Assembly (NCBI GenBank): GCA_003996215.1
Contig: QJPP01000671.1
Span: 1-64,000, forward strand
Length of the DNA stretch: 64,000 nucleotides
Source of the DNA: Jaltomata sinuosa
Taxonomy: Eukaryota; Streptophyta; Magnoliopsida; Solanales; Solanaceae
Direction: 5' to 3'
Shown here: one piece after another, positions 44,915 through 56,560 of the stretch
How the letters are laid out: every line of letters begins with the position of its first letter
Numbering within the stretch: position 1 is the stretch's first letter
Made by a program: the position numbers and the translations under genes
Notes under the pieces: generated by a model
What the model was told of the DNA's origin: nothing
Seen by the model: the letters and a program-made list of their open reading frames with translations, nothing else
Databases searched by the model: none

Positions 44915-45085
44915 CTTCGCGATTGCGAGGCTCCTACCGCGTTCATGATGGTCTAGTTTCTTGACCACCGTGTTCGCGAAGGTGGCTCTTCGCGTTCGCG
45001 ATTAACGCATCCTGGACCATCGCGATCGCGATGGTTGGGCTAGCTGTTTTCCGCGTACGCGGGGATGCTATCGCGTTCGCGATGA
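44915..45085 (+). promoter_or_regulatory. TCGCGA-word cluster upstream of the TATA box
   Basis: TTCGCG, TCGCGAT and CGCGTTCGCGA occur about ten times in 170 bp, several of them self-complementary. The cluster stops about 15 bp before the TATA box. Confidence 0.7.
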
Positions 45086-45099
45086 AGGATCCCGGCAGT

Positions 45100-45109
45100 T
45101 ATATAAAAC
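45100..45109 (+). promoter_or_regulatory. TATA box of the copy 2 LTR
   Basis: TATATAAAAC. A consensus splice donor (CAG|GTAAGT, 45205) follows about 105 bp downstream. Confidence 0.65.
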
Positions 45110-46350
45110 TTCAACTCTGTTTCTCTTTATTTCAATCCATAAACCCCATTGTTGAAGCCCCAAGCTCCTATTTTCCAGCTCTTTGCTTTAGTGTCCTGCA
45201 CCAGGTAAGTTCCCTCATTACCCCTCTTCTCCTTCCGTGGTAATTCCCGTATTTTTCATGCTAATTTCCCTTGTTGATTAATTCTTAAGTTGGGGTGATC
45301 CTTGTAGAATCTGATCTTTTTGGTACTGCATGTTCTTGAATTCGTGCAACTCACCTCTGTGATGTGTTTCTCTTATCGAGGTTGGTTTCCGCCTTTAAAT
45401 TTTAAGCTTTGCCATTTTTAATCTCGTGGATTAGTAGCACTTCGGGGCTTTTTTGTACCCCGAAACGAACTTCGTTCGCGCCCAAACTTTGCGCATGGGT
45501 TCTTTGACCCACCACGAGCATAATTGTGAATTTTGTTTTTTGTTTTATTTTACGGGCCCCGAGTGTCATTTTTCCGACTCGATTTTCGGCCTATTTTTTC
45601 GTATAGCAATATGGGTGTCATTCTTCTCGTCTTGACACCTAGTTTATGTTCTTGGTAGCGTGGCAACTTTCTGAGGCTGTTCGAAAGAGAAAGGCATATG
45701 AGTGATAGTTTCTGCCTGTAGTTTAGCCCCGAGGTAGGTTACGGTATACCTTTTAGACTGAGTTTAGCTAGATATTTATATATTTATAGGTTACTCGAAT
45801 GCTAGGTTAGATTTTAGATAGACTTTAGGCTTAAATCATCTTTATCATGTTAATTGGCCATTTTGGGTTTTTAATCTAGAACTGTATGTTATTTTTAGCC
45901 TAGGTGCTTGCTTCTTCTGTGTGACTAGTATAAAATCCTTATCATGCTTTTAGGAAGCTTTAGAGGTATAAGAGAGTTTTTCTTCCCGATGGTTTCCACT
46001 TTTATTTCTGCGTTACCGTTTTATTCTATCGTTCTGTGTAACTGTGGGCCCGAGGCCATGGCTAGGATTTGGACTGAGTCCCAGGTCAGTTCTCTTGGTT
46101 TGGAGGGTATTTTTTTGCTGTTTGATTTGATGGTGTGGTTTTTCCTCTATTTGTGAACATTCATACTCATATCGCATGGCATATCATTGGTACAACAAGG
46201 AAATGATTTTTTTTCAAAGGTTTTTGGTTTGAAAAGAGGCTCTACTACTGTTGTGATGAATTTTCAGACTGAATCGAGCTATTTTGAGTATCACCTTAGT
46301 GTTTTGGATGGAAAAAGGGAGACTACTATTTTATGCATATGTTTATAGTT

Positions 46351-46460
46351 CGATGCGGTATTCCAGACCCCCGATGCGTTATTCCAGGTATTTTACTTTC
46401 TCACATATATATACATAGTCCGATGCAGTATTCTGGGTACCCTATGTGGTATTTCGGGTT
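46351..46460 (+). repeat. 21-bp degenerate repeats in the LTR of copy 2
   Basis: CGATGCGGTATTCCAG-type units start at 46351, 46372, 46421 and 46442, as two pairs each with a 21-bp period. Confidence 0.65.
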
Positions 46461-47175
46461 TATATTATATTGCATTCATACATGCATCATCGTGCACCGC
46501 ATTGCATTTTCTTGGGCACTGGATTGACTCTGGTTTGGCTTGATGTTGTTTTCCTTCCTTTTCTTTTTTTTTGGTTTATTGGCATGTCTCTCGCTTTATA
46601 ACTAGATTTAGGCGGATCCCTGTATAGTTAGCTGCTTTCCGGTAATCTATTTATATATATTATCTTTCTACGCTCGATCGACCTACGATTCCTACTGAGT
46701 ACCCATTGTCTTGGTACTCATACTACACTCTGCATCTCTGTTTCTGATGCATCACCTAGTACGAGTCACCTCGCTGATCTCCTATCAGTCGAGGCACGTT
46801 GTTGTTTTGATCACGGTGAGCTCCCGACACTTTTGGAGACTTTACATGCTTTCCTTCTTGTACATCCTGTCTATATTTTGGATTTTGGATAGATAGAGGT
46901 TATTGTATAGCTACTCCTTACTTTAGTCGCTCTTGTACTAGTGGCACCAGGTTGGGGTTGGTGTACGGGTCGTTTTGTCTTTCGGTCACTTTAGGGCCAT
47001 CTTTTGTATATTTTGTACGTTGGTATGTATATATGCTATTGGCCCTATCTTTTATTTATATCTTCCGCTTTTGTTTAAGTTTAATTATTATTTATTGTCT
47101 TTTGCGTATTTTGGTTAGGCTTGTCTACTGGAGGGTTATGTAGATGCCATTATGGTCCAGTTTCGGGTCGTGACA

Positions 47176-47453
47176 ATAACTTTGAGAATCTTCTTCACTT
47201 CATCAATGAAGTTTTGTAGATCTTCCTCAACCACTGACCCAAAGAACTCTGGCGGATTTATGCGAATGAAATCTCTAGCCCAAGAAGCAGTTGACCCACT
47301 ATTTGTGTTAGTAAGAACTGTTGCCTACTTATTTTCCTAGTTGGTCATAGCCTGAGTCAACATCTGAATGGCATTGGAAAATTTAGCATTGGTAACCTCG
47401 TTGTTCGGATCTAGAGGATTACCATTTCTCGCATTTTTTCTTCATAGAGGCAT
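47176..47453 (-). pseudogene. gag: gag N-terminus of the minus-strand gypsy element
   Basis: The start is ATG at 47453-47451. The fourth codon is a stop where the family has a basic codon. The frame then reads NARNGNPLDPNNEV, KFSNAIQMLTQAMTN, a stop, TNTNSGSTASWARDFIRINP, PEFFGSVVEEDLQNFIDEV. This is the standard N-terminus of Tekay-type gag. At least three in-frame stops are present. It ends where the LTR of copy 2 begins. Confidence 0.8.
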
Positions 47454-47650
47454 TGTATGAATTGCGTAAAGCATGACTTAGAAAGAAAAATAGAGTTAAA
47501 CTTTATGTTATGATAAAGAGCATGCAAGAAGGGAAATTTCCTTAAAAAACCTCGTAGCCTCTCCCTCATAAGTCTGGTATGCTTCACACCCATAAAAAAG
47601 ACTCTACCAAATGCGACTTTTCAGATATCCTAGGAATCGTGAACCTAGTA
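47454..47650 (-). other. Leader between primer site and gag
   Basis: It shares the ACCTCGTAGCCTC-CCCTC and CTTCACACCCAT segments with 19800-19860, so the leader is conserved between this element and the LARD-like element. Confidence 0.6.
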
Positions 47651-47661
47651 CTCTGATACCA
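47651..47661 (-). other. Primer binding site (tRNA-iMet), minus strand
   Basis: The reverse complement is TGGTATCAGAG, an exact match to the consensus, followed by T instead of C. Confidence 0.88.
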
Positions 47662-47665
47662 AGTT

Positions 47666-49468
47666 TGTCACAACTCGAGTCTACACCCTAGATATAATAT
47701 GGTACTTAGAACCATATGTGATCCCAAGATAACCCTTGGCACTGGTGTGATACTAAACATTCAACACAATACTAAGTGGAAGCTTAAAGCATACTGAATG
47801 GGCTAAACAATATTATGTAAGTATATTCGAATTCATAAAAGAGAGATAATTCTTAGAAAAACAAACAACTGCATGTCTCACTATGTCTGAAAGCCTCTAC
47901 TACTATAGAAAAGAGTTGATGGGACAAGACCCCAGCAAACTCTAACTGTCTAAAAAGGAAGACTAAATGATACTGAGCAATCTAATACAGTCCTCAAATG
48001 ATGAGGACTCACTAAACTGGCTGGACATCCTACTGAACTACTAACCACGAGTCTGAGAGCAGGCAGCTGAATCTATATCATGAAAGGATGAAGCACAAGA
48101 AAGTGTGTGGTCAGTACTATGGGGAGTTTCTTTTAACCCACATAAACCATGTGAGAAAATATAGATTCCAACTCCTTCGCCCTAGTTGGCAGAGCTGCCC
48201 TATACCTTGCCATTAGTATAGAACCTAACTAAGGTGGATCCACTAGACATAGCCTAAATGTCTAAGGGTGAAACTCTCAATTAAAGAGGACCCCCTTTAT
48301 CCTACAGTGGCAACGTAGTTCTGGGACTTGGATTATCTAGAACCCTTGTCCACTCGGTGTGAAGTACTACTCCCAAAACGGTATTACTGTTTACTCATAA
48401 CTAGATAAACTTTTTGTTTGAAAATAAGCATGAACTAGTTTAAATTACTTTTTCTGCTGAAGTTCTAAATTATTGAGCTAGTCATGCTAAATTTTCCTAA
48501 ATACTAAGGTCATGAAACCATAGTTTCTAAATCACACTGAAAATAGGCCGAAGCTTGCTAAATCATGCATAGTTCTTTCAAAATAAAATACTGAATTTAA
48601 AACCATGGAAAATCATGCATAATCATCTTTAATAAGAAACATAGTCATAAACATCACAAGGAAACTGAATATCAAGAATAAACATAATTTGGTACGAACC
48701 CTAAATCGTAGAATCATGAAAACCATAATAAAATCTAAGGTTTTAGGCATACCCTTACTGAATACCCACATACCTGGTTACCGAAGAGTTTCTAGGGCTA
48801 TAACTAGAGGATAAAGCTTGAAGAAGAACCCTAGGCTAGAAGTTTGAGAGAACCACTCTATTTCTTTTTCTTAGTTGAATCATAGGAATAAGGGGAAGAA
48901 TGATTGACTAATCTAATATAATATCCTCTTAGGGACTTAAAATGGCATAGTATAGGGCTTAAAAGTGGGAAAAGAATAAACTACCCCCATTCAATGAATT
49001 ACAAGAAACTGAAATTGAGGGTCCCATGGATGGGTCGACTCTCCATAAAATGGGTCAATGGACTGTAGTCTGATTCGTGGTCACCTGGAATTTATTCTAG
49101 GATTTCTGGTTCCCAACTTCAAGGGTGGGTCGACAATCTGTCCTTCTGGACTATGAACCATCCTGTAATTGGTGGTATGACCCTAAAGAGATGAGGGTCT
49201 TCTGAATCTTCACCCGTGCTCCTAAGGTAAGAAATTTGCACATCTCTGATGGTGGTTCCAAAATTGACAGAATAAGTTGTCATTCCAAATGATTAACCGC
49301 TACATCACCCATAGAGACTTGGGAAGGAAGAATGAAATATGGCCCTTCTACAGGTCACTCCACGGATCGTGGAACTGAATTACAATCCATGTACTTGATT
49401 GTGAACATGGAAAATTCCGCATTTTTGAATAGTTCTACGAAACTGCTGGTTCAAATTTTGAGGTTACA
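47666..49468 (-). repeat. 5' LTR of the minus-strand gypsy element
   Basis: On the + strand it begins TGTCACAACTCG and ends GAGGTTACA. It is about 1.8 kb. It shares scattered segments with the LARD-like LTRs (GAGGACTCAC(C/T)AA(A/G)CTGGCTGGA, GTCTGAAAGCCTCTACTACT). GGGTCGA words (49020-49150) and a CCACG-GAT-CGTGG hairpin near 49360 lie on its promoter side. The right end is probable. Confidence 0.72.
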
Positions 49469-50224
49469 CCAGGAGTCTTGCACCTCCAAAACCACAGCCT
49501 AAGGACTACAATAACATAATATTCAGAATAATTATGAAAAATGAGTGATAATGTAAAGACCCTTTCGGTTATTTACGTGTGTCCGCCTTTCTTGTACCGT
49601 TAGAGGTTGCCTATAGCAGCCCTAAGTCATTTATAGCTTGCTAGGATCGATAGTTCAATTCCCGGGCTATTTATTTGGTCTTTTTGGTTGTTCCTTATTT
49701 TAGAGCTTTAGACTTTTGAAATCGTTGACTTCAGCCAACATTCTTGGTGAACATTCTCGGAATCAAATTCTAAAATTTCCGTTAGCTTTGGAGCGTGGAC
49801 TTTGGTCTAGTGGGACCTTTGGTTGGGATTCGGGGGCTTTTCAGCTTGGAATTCTCCCTCATTTTGTGTTTTCAGGCTAGTTGGGCTTGTTTGGTTGACT
49901 TTGGTCAACTTTTGGAGAAGACAACCTCGGATGTAAATTCCATCAGTGTTGTTAGCTCTGGAATGCCGAGTTTGTGTTAGTTAGTTGGTTGGTTTGGGTT
50001 TTGGATGAGCTGGGCTCATTTTGGGTGTTTGGTTGACATTAGCTAGTGTTGACTTAGGTCAAAATTCTTCCAAAATGACCTCGTATGGAAGTTTTATTGA
50101 TTCCGTTGAGTCCATAGCATTGTTTCCACTCTAATAGCAGTATTGATTTTCAAGTATCGGGTTCCGATTATGCCTGGAATGCCCCGTGGAGTTCTAGAAA
50201 GTTGTAGATTTTCTGTTGTAGGCA

Positions 50225-50365
50225 AGACTTCAGCGCAATCACGCCAAGGCCAGCGTGATCGCGCCTCATCCCCTATCACCTTCTAGCACAATAACGCCCT
50301 CCTAGCGTGATAGCACCGAGGCATCTGGTTCCCTTCAGCACAATTCCTTTAGCGCCGCTGGCGCT
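50225..50365 (+). promoter_or_regulatory. GC-rich word cluster in the copy 3 LTR
   Basis: AGCGTGAT, GCGCAATCACGCC and AGCGCCGCTGGCGCT words repeat. The last is an imperfect palindrome. The cluster ends about 30 bp before an AATATATT box. Confidence 0.55.
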
Positions 50366-51552
50366 GACCAATTTCCCAGCAGAATATATTCTTGGTCCTT
50401 CGTTTTTCCTGCCTTTTTCCTCATTTGTTCCCAACTCTAACCTGAAAATCCTCTCCACCAAAGTGTTCTATTTTGTTCCTAGCTTAGGAAATTTTCTGTA
50501 TTGCTGGAAAATCTCGCTTCTTTGTCACTTGGTAAGTCCTCTTCTTCCCAAAGTTACCTTTCCACCATTGTTATAGGACCTCAATTATTGCTATTCTCAA
50601 AAGCTTGGAATTTCCTTGTAGATTCTGCCCTCTTGGTCTTTGCATGGTCATGGTTTTGGAGGTTTCACTTCCTTAGCTTGTCTTCTCGATGTGGTAAGTA
50701 TCTTTTGTTTGATTTCCAAATTTATTTCTTGAAATTCCTCTTTTATTTCTTGGCTTGAGCGGGCTGTTTTGAGCCCCAATTTTTTTTTGTTTCTGCTCAA
50801 ATTTTGAGCATGTGGCCCCGCGATGGTATGGAGCACGTATGTGTTTTTCATTTCCAATTTTGGGTTGCGAGGCCCACAAGCCCATTTGTGACCTAATTTT
50901 CGACCTGACCATTATTATGGCATTATGGGTATTGTTAGCCTTGTATTGAAATATAGATTATTATATTGATTGTGGTTTCACGATTTAGAGGTTCTCGGAG
51001 CAGTTCAAGCCTGGACGACGCTGTCCTCGCAGCTAATCATCTGAGGACAGGTAGGTTATGGCTTTCCCTACCTAGACTCTATGTATATAGGCTATAACTG
51101 CATTAATTAGCATCCTTGGGTGGGTTGTTTTAGGTTGGTATGCCATACCTTGCCTATATTTTCTGTCTGTTTACTTCATACGTTGATTGTATATTCGTGT
51201 AGTATTTTATATCACCCTTGTGGTCCTGTGTGGCCTTGTGTTGACTCTGGAACATAGATGGTGAGTTATTTGGGAATCTCCACGAGTCACGCACATAGAG
51301 ATATCCTTTTAGGCTGGTTATGTTTGCTGAGTAGTTGTGGAGCATGTGCAGGGCCGGTAGGAATATTTGTGAGCCATTGGGCTAATTTATATTTGTGTGC
51401 GAGCATATCATCCATGAAAAAGGTTTCCACTGCATGTTTTACTTTGGTTTTGGCTGTGAGCCACTATAGATAGTTTTTCTTAAACTTGCACAGCCCTGGG
51501 GGCCCATTTTTTGTATACTTGATGATAAAAATGGGGTTTTGGATGATTTCAC

Positions 51553-51700
51553 ACTTGATTTCCTACTGATACTAGGCTCAACTGGGCAGAGCACTAGACT
51601 TGATTTCCTACTGATACTAGGCTCTGTTGGGCAAAGAACCATACTTGATTTTATTACTGATACTAGGCTCTGCTGGGCAGAGCACCATACTTGATTTTTA
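51553..51700 (+). repeat. Three 45-46-bp units with hairpins in the copy 3 LTR
   Basis: Hairpin positions are 51577-51591 (two mismatches), 51622-51636 (one mismatch, two G-T) and 51668-51682 (all seven pairs, one G-T). Copy 1 has two units per LTR. Confidence 0.7.
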
Positions 51701-53261
51701 TTACTGATTTAGACCCGGATATGCTCTGGGAACCCTTTGAGAGGGTCTTTGAGATTACTACTACTGTTTTAGACCCAGTTCAATTCTGGGCATGTACTTT
51801 GAGGTTCTAATTCTCTGAGAATTCACATTCGTTACTGTATGTGGTCAGGGACCTCCATGGGCCCTGCCATTCCAGGACCTGGCCAAAGGGTCGAGCATGC
51901 AGAAGGAGGGGTATACGGTGTCAGATGGTGTATAGTGAGTACGTCCCACCATGGGTCCTATTTTTGAAGTGCCGGGGGAGGTGCTTACAGAGTCACTATT
52001 ACAGGTTCCATCATTATCATCATCATGCATATTTTACTAGAATCCCACCCTTGTTTATGGTGTGTTCAGTGTACGCTCAAATTGTATGGGCAGCCGAAGG
52101 GTTTGTTTACACTGTATTGCGTTCCTCAATTGTATGGGAGGTCGTTAGGACTGTAGGTAGTTTAGATTACTCTTGTCGCTTTATAAAGTTGGTTATGGTC
52201 CTTATTTCTTGGTGATTTAGCGGTTATTAGCATGTTGAGGCTCCGGTTGTGGGATTTTAATTATTGAGAGGGCTAGTGAGTCCTATCTTATTGAGGCACT
52301 TTTGTTTGGCCTTCTGAGAATATTATGAGTTTCTGGTTCCATTCTTATCAGGATTTGAGTAGTATTTCTCAGTTATTGTCGGTTAGTTATTCCATCCCAG
52401 GGTTGTACTTGTGAGGTAGATTCCTGTTTATGCTATCTTGAACTTGGACCGGTGTTGTGATTTCCTTATGCTTGTTGATTCCATCTTGAGTATGTTAGAC
52501 TGCTTTTCTTCTTTTTCTTTTACTTGAGGTTACCAGTATACCGCCATGTTCCTGACTCTCTCTCCTTTTATATGCTATTGTTGCAAGGATTCCAGGTGCG
52601 TTGTTCTTCCTTACACCTGTGTTTCTGTGTTATGTATATGTTTTGTGCTAGCATGTATACTTGTAACTCTTAGTTGATTAATCCTTGTGCTAGTTTCTTG
52701 TGCTTCTTCCTTGGTTCTGTGACTGCTTTCTTGTATTCTGCTTATTACTATTTTTATATCTCATATGCGCTCAATCAACCGATGATGCCTACTGAGTCCC
52801 TGTTGTCTTGGTGATCATACTACACTTATGCATCTTTCTGGTGCAAATATTAGTTGAGCTTTTTCCGTTGATCGTGTTGGAGACTTATGCAACTTTTAGA
52901 CATTCGAGACTACAGTGAGCGCCTGGAGGTCTTGACCATATCTCAGCTTTTGTACTGTTACTCTTGTATATTCGGAGGCTGTTGTACTTATATTTTGTTA
53001 CTTCTAGCACTTGTATTCTATTAGAAGCTTCTGTACTGTCGATACCAAGTCTTGGGGTTGGTATAGTATCTTTATGTATACATTTAGGGTTATTGCTTCC
53101 GCTTTGTCCTATCTTTACTTTGTGCTTCCGCTTATTTCTGCTTATTGTGCATATTGGTTAGGTGGAAGCCCATTACCAACCGTTCTGGGCTATAGGTATT
53201 GGTTCGCCTACTGGGGGGTTGTAGGTGCCATCATGACCTGAGAAATCGGGTCATGACAGCT

Positions 53262-53273
53262 TGGTATCAGAGC
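53262..53273 (+). other. Primer binding site (tRNA-iMet)
   Basis: TGGTATCAGAGC, exact match, three bases after the LTR end. Confidence 0.92.
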
Positions 53274-53465
53274 TCTAGTTTCATCGGTGTCATGGTACAG
53301 AAGCAATTGTCTATGTAGAGTCTCGTAGATCGATATGATGACATTTGTATCCTATCTGCGAGAGACTATAGGGCATTGTTAGGAAAAGTTTCATCTTCTT
53401 GGCTCCTTTTCGTGCGTTCCTGGCTATATTGACTTCTAAACTTTGGTTGTTTCATTCCTTCTCAG

Positions 53466-54460
53466 ATGCCTAAGACGATTCAACAGTGGTTAGTGTCGAG
53501 ACTTCTGTTCCTATTGCTTCAGTGCTTTTGTCAGCTTCACGATTTCAGAGTGAGAGTTTACCACACTAGATTGGGGGTGTGGGGTCAACCCAACCTTTGA
53601 TTGGATCTGTAGCTACTCCAGTTCTTCAGGACACCATGGCTAGGTCTCTAAGTCCTCTGGTGGGTGTTTCAGTACCCTTTTTTTTGAGTGGTGCTTTAGC
53701 TAGGGTTGAGATACCAGTTCTCCAATAGGGTTTTATGTTGGTGTTGGACTATGAGGCGAGACTTTATAAGATGGTTAGGCATACTGCTAGGATTGTACCT
53801 TCAGAGTTTGATAGGGTTTAGAGCTTTGTGGGAGGTTTTGTTTCATCGCTCTATTTGGCGACCGAGCATTTGGTTATAGTTGGGATGACTTTACTTCAGG
53901 TAGTGGATCATGCTTAGGCTATTGAGGGTTTATGCCGCGAGGCTTATGGAGGTAGTACTAAGAAATTTCATTGCCAAGATAGTTCTTGAGGTTCTCAGGC
54001 TCGAGGTACGGGATTCTCCACCAGAGATAGGTTACGTTGCTTTTTATCTAGCAGGTCGTATTCAGTTATTCCACAAGTTCAAGAGAGTGGTTATGTAGGG
54101 CATGTTGATCAGAGTAGACAGGGTTCAAATCATATCCTTTGGGTTTTGCCTTCAGAGTGTATAGGCCATGGTGGCCAGTCAGGTTTAGTGAGATCTTCCC
54201 GTCGGACTTAATCTGGTAGAGGTTGTTTTCGATGTGGTGAGCGTTGGCACTTTTCTACGAATTGCCTCACGATTTTGTATCCTAGTCAGCCTGGTTGTTA
54301 TGATTGTGGGAAAGTTGTTCAACTTTATAGAGCTTGTCCCAGACGAGGGATGGAAGAGCTTTTATCTTTGACTACTTCGTCCAGAGTTAGATCCCGTCAG
54401 TCTCATGCCCTTCCTAGAGGGCCAGAGGTAGAGGTCTCTGATATTATTGCTCCAGGTTAG
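53466..54460 (+). pseudogene. gag: gag of copy 3 (broken, N-terminal capsid region missing)
   Basis: The start ATG (53466) is followed by CCTAAGACG, intact where copy 1 has a stop, but a frameshift follows soon. The readable part is VLDYEARLYKMVRHTAR, then VPSEFDRV, a stop, SFVGG, the RG-rich stretch and two zinc knuckles. The first is CFRCGERWHFSTNC, keeping all ligands. The second is CYDCGKVVQLYRAC, with its His changed to Gln. As in copy 1, the sequence passes directly from a Ser/Pro-rich start to the YEARF block, so the N-terminal capsid region is missing in the same place. The lesions otherwise differ from copy 1. Confidence 0.82.
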
Positions 54461-55480
54461 GCTTTTTCTACCATCATCTTCTGATAGTCCTACTTTCATT
54501 GCGATTCTATCCATTCTATAGTTTATTTTCTTATATGCCTACCTACTACTTGTTTAAGTTGTTTTACTACTTGAATTGTAGTGTTTATGCATTGTTCTAT
54601 CGGTAGTTTATTTTGTTAGTAGTGGATAGGGTGAGTTGTCCTCCTGAGGTTTCTTACCCAGAGTTGTAGCTCGTGGGTAGTTCTTGTTAGTCTATTCTTG
54701 TTGGGTTTATCCCTATTTCGTTGTGGTTCTAGGCTTGCTTGGTTCTTCCTTTCTAGCGGTCCTAGATGGTTTTTTCCTAGGCCTTTATCTAGCGTGGCTA
54801 GAGATCCTCATGTTGATTCAGTGTGATACTGATGATAGTGCCAGAGTTTGAGGCCCTGTCTTAAGTTTAGTGGTGTTGGTTATGCTAGTGAGCATGGTTG
54901 GGTTTTCTTTCTCGGGTGATTAGCATCGACCCTCTTTATTTGGTTTGTTTAGGAGGTTGGCAGGTATGTGGGTTGTTCCCGTAGTCTCCTTCAGTTTATT
55001 GTCTGGTTGGGTTATTTTATTGCCTCCTAGGTTCCAGTTAGATTGACTTTCGATCATAGTTCTCTGGATGAGCTCTTGATGTTGGCATTGTGATTGGGTT
55101 TTGGCTTTAGCATTTTCAACTAAGTGTTGATAGTAGCCTCCTGGTTGTGTAGTAACCGTAGCAGTTTGGGTAAGTTGGGCATCCGGCTTATTCTTCTCCT
55201 GCCTTGTTAAGTTTTTACAATATAAGTATGGGAGCTAAGGTAATGGCTCCAGATTTTAGTTGAGAAAGGATTTGTGGGATTTGGTGTATCCTTGGAAAGG
55301 TTTTCGTTTTGTTTGAAAAGGAAGGGTGATAACTCCTTGCTTGTGCTTGTGTGTTCTAGTAGCTGACCGAGGTGACGACTAAGAGATGGCTTTGGGTTTT
55401 GTGTTGGTGCTTTGATTTGGCCATTTATAGATTTCAACGACTTTTCCTTCTATTAGTTTGAGTTTTCAGTAGCATCTACG
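54461..55480 (+). pseudogene. pol: Decayed protease and RT fingers of copy 3
   Basis: The segment 55170-55200 matches the PGTQPIS linker at the DNA level. The segment 55230-55385 reads in broken frames as MAP, then the SPWGAP-like and FVKKE-like parts and on to the QLNKVT region. The protease part near 54600-54660 matches copy 1 at 7855-7920. Confidence 0.55.
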
Positions 55481-56560
55481 GATTGGGTAAATTTTGTATT
55501 CATGGCCTAGTTGGCTCCAACTTTATTAGTGTTCTTTGATGGCGGATGAGTCTACTTATGGGTTTTGATAGGGGCATTGATCGGCAATTGAGGTTGAGTT
55601 TCAGAATTGTGGGTTGGCAAACTACTCCAGATGGTTCGTGGTTGGTTCTACTCGGTTGCAGCTTCTTGAGTTAGAAGGAAATAAGTTCAGACAACTTAGC
55701 TTCCCCATTTTAGTTGTGAAGTGACAGTTGTCCTTGGAAACCTATTCCTTGGCTAACCTTTGAGTTAGACTGGATATTCCAGATTTAAGTGGTGTTCTAG
55801 ATAGTACGAGATTCCTTCTACCATGGTTAGACAGACTCGTCGGTGTGAGTTTGAAATTCATTAGTGGTGTATGCTATATGTGATCAGGTTGTGCGGGTTG
55901 AGGCTAGCGAGGCTATGTTGAGTTCTATTGATACTTAGAGACTGGTGGTCACCATTCGTGTGCCGAGTGTTTGGAAGCTTGTTTAGTTGATTCTTCCAAG
56001 GTTATCTTTTGTGTGGGGTTCCAGTGTTGGTTAGATTCAGCCATTGTGGACTAGAAGCACGGTATGTGGTATGCTTCAGGATGGTGGGCCTGTGTGATCA
56101 TATAGTAGAGCGGTTGATTTTAGCCAAAGGTGTGAGTTCAAGGTCTATTCAAGGATTTCTATAGCTAGCTGGCGACCTTGCACCACATGCACCTTTTCCT
56201 TTGCCTACGGGGTGTTTTGACTTGATATTCGTGGCATTGTGGACTTCTTCTTGAGGTGAGAGTTGTAAGGCGAATTCAAATCTGAGTGGTGTTGACTATT
56301 CTTAGAGTTTGGAGCTTAGCTGGTGATTTCAGACTTCGTGGTAGGCTTACCACACTCCTTGCAAGATCTTGGTTCTAGTTTGGGTCTGTTGGGCAGATTT
56401 GTCTATGCCTTTGTATTCAGTTGATTCAAATATGGTCAAGTTCAACTAGGTTGGTTTTGTTCTACCGTTTGGAAGTTTTACTGACAACACATGGTTCTCA
56501 TACATGGCTTTCCTAATCCTGGTGTGCAACTTAAGTCGGGTTCAGTTAGAAAGTTTGACA
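55481..56560 (+). pseudogene. pol: Decayed pre-integrase and integrase of copy 3
   Basis: The pre-integrase stretch is near 55725-55775 (CCTTGGCTAACC). The integrase core start DFVVGLP is at 56332-56352. About 0.34 kb lies between the RT fingers and the pre-integrase, so the RT palm and RNase H are missing as in copies 1 and 2. It retains a segment (55540-55700) that copy 1 has lost but copy 2 keeps. Confidence 0.58.

Larger units (their letters stand above)
41223..47175 (+). mobile_element. Truncated Tekay-like element (copy 2)
   Basis: A short piece of LTR is fused to the interior at a point beyond gag, and the interior runs to a complete 3' LTR. The interior shares its decayed RT-fingers, pre-integrase and integrase segments with copies 1 and 3. 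The 3' LTR end abuts a minus-strand gag at 47176, so it lies within that element. Confidence 0.78.
44217..47175 (+). repeat. 3' LTR of copy 2
   Basis: It starts TGTAATGACCCTTCAGGTCA and ends GGGTCGTGACA. The first ~700 bp match the LTR of copy 3 (the GACTTTGGTCTAG and GGAGAAGAC(A)GCCTCGGATG segments). It then has a TCGCGA-word cluster, a TATA box, a donor-like CCAG|GTAAGT at 45205 and 21-bp repeats. It is diverged from copy 1. Confidence 0.85.
47176..49468 (-). mobile_element. 5' end of a minus-strand gypsy element
   Basis: It comprises an LTR, a primer site, a leader and the gag N-terminus, interrupted at 47176 by the end of copy 2. It is related to the remnant at 36017-39463, whose gag shares the TNxNSG and NPPEF motifs. 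Confidence 0.78.
49552..53258 (+). repeat. 5' LTR of copy 3
   Basis: It starts TGTAAAGACCC and ends GGTCATGACA with the GAAA-loop hairpin at 53233-53254. A GC word cluster lies at 50225-50365, an AATATATT box near 50393, donor-like G|GTAAGT at 50532 and three hairpin units at 51560-51700. From about 50990 to the end it is close to copy 1. Confidence 0.9.

Noticed and set aside
51553..51700. Regular 46-bp repeats that could suggest a CRISPR-like array
   Set aside because: The repeats are contiguous with no unique spacers, and the DNA is a plant LTR.
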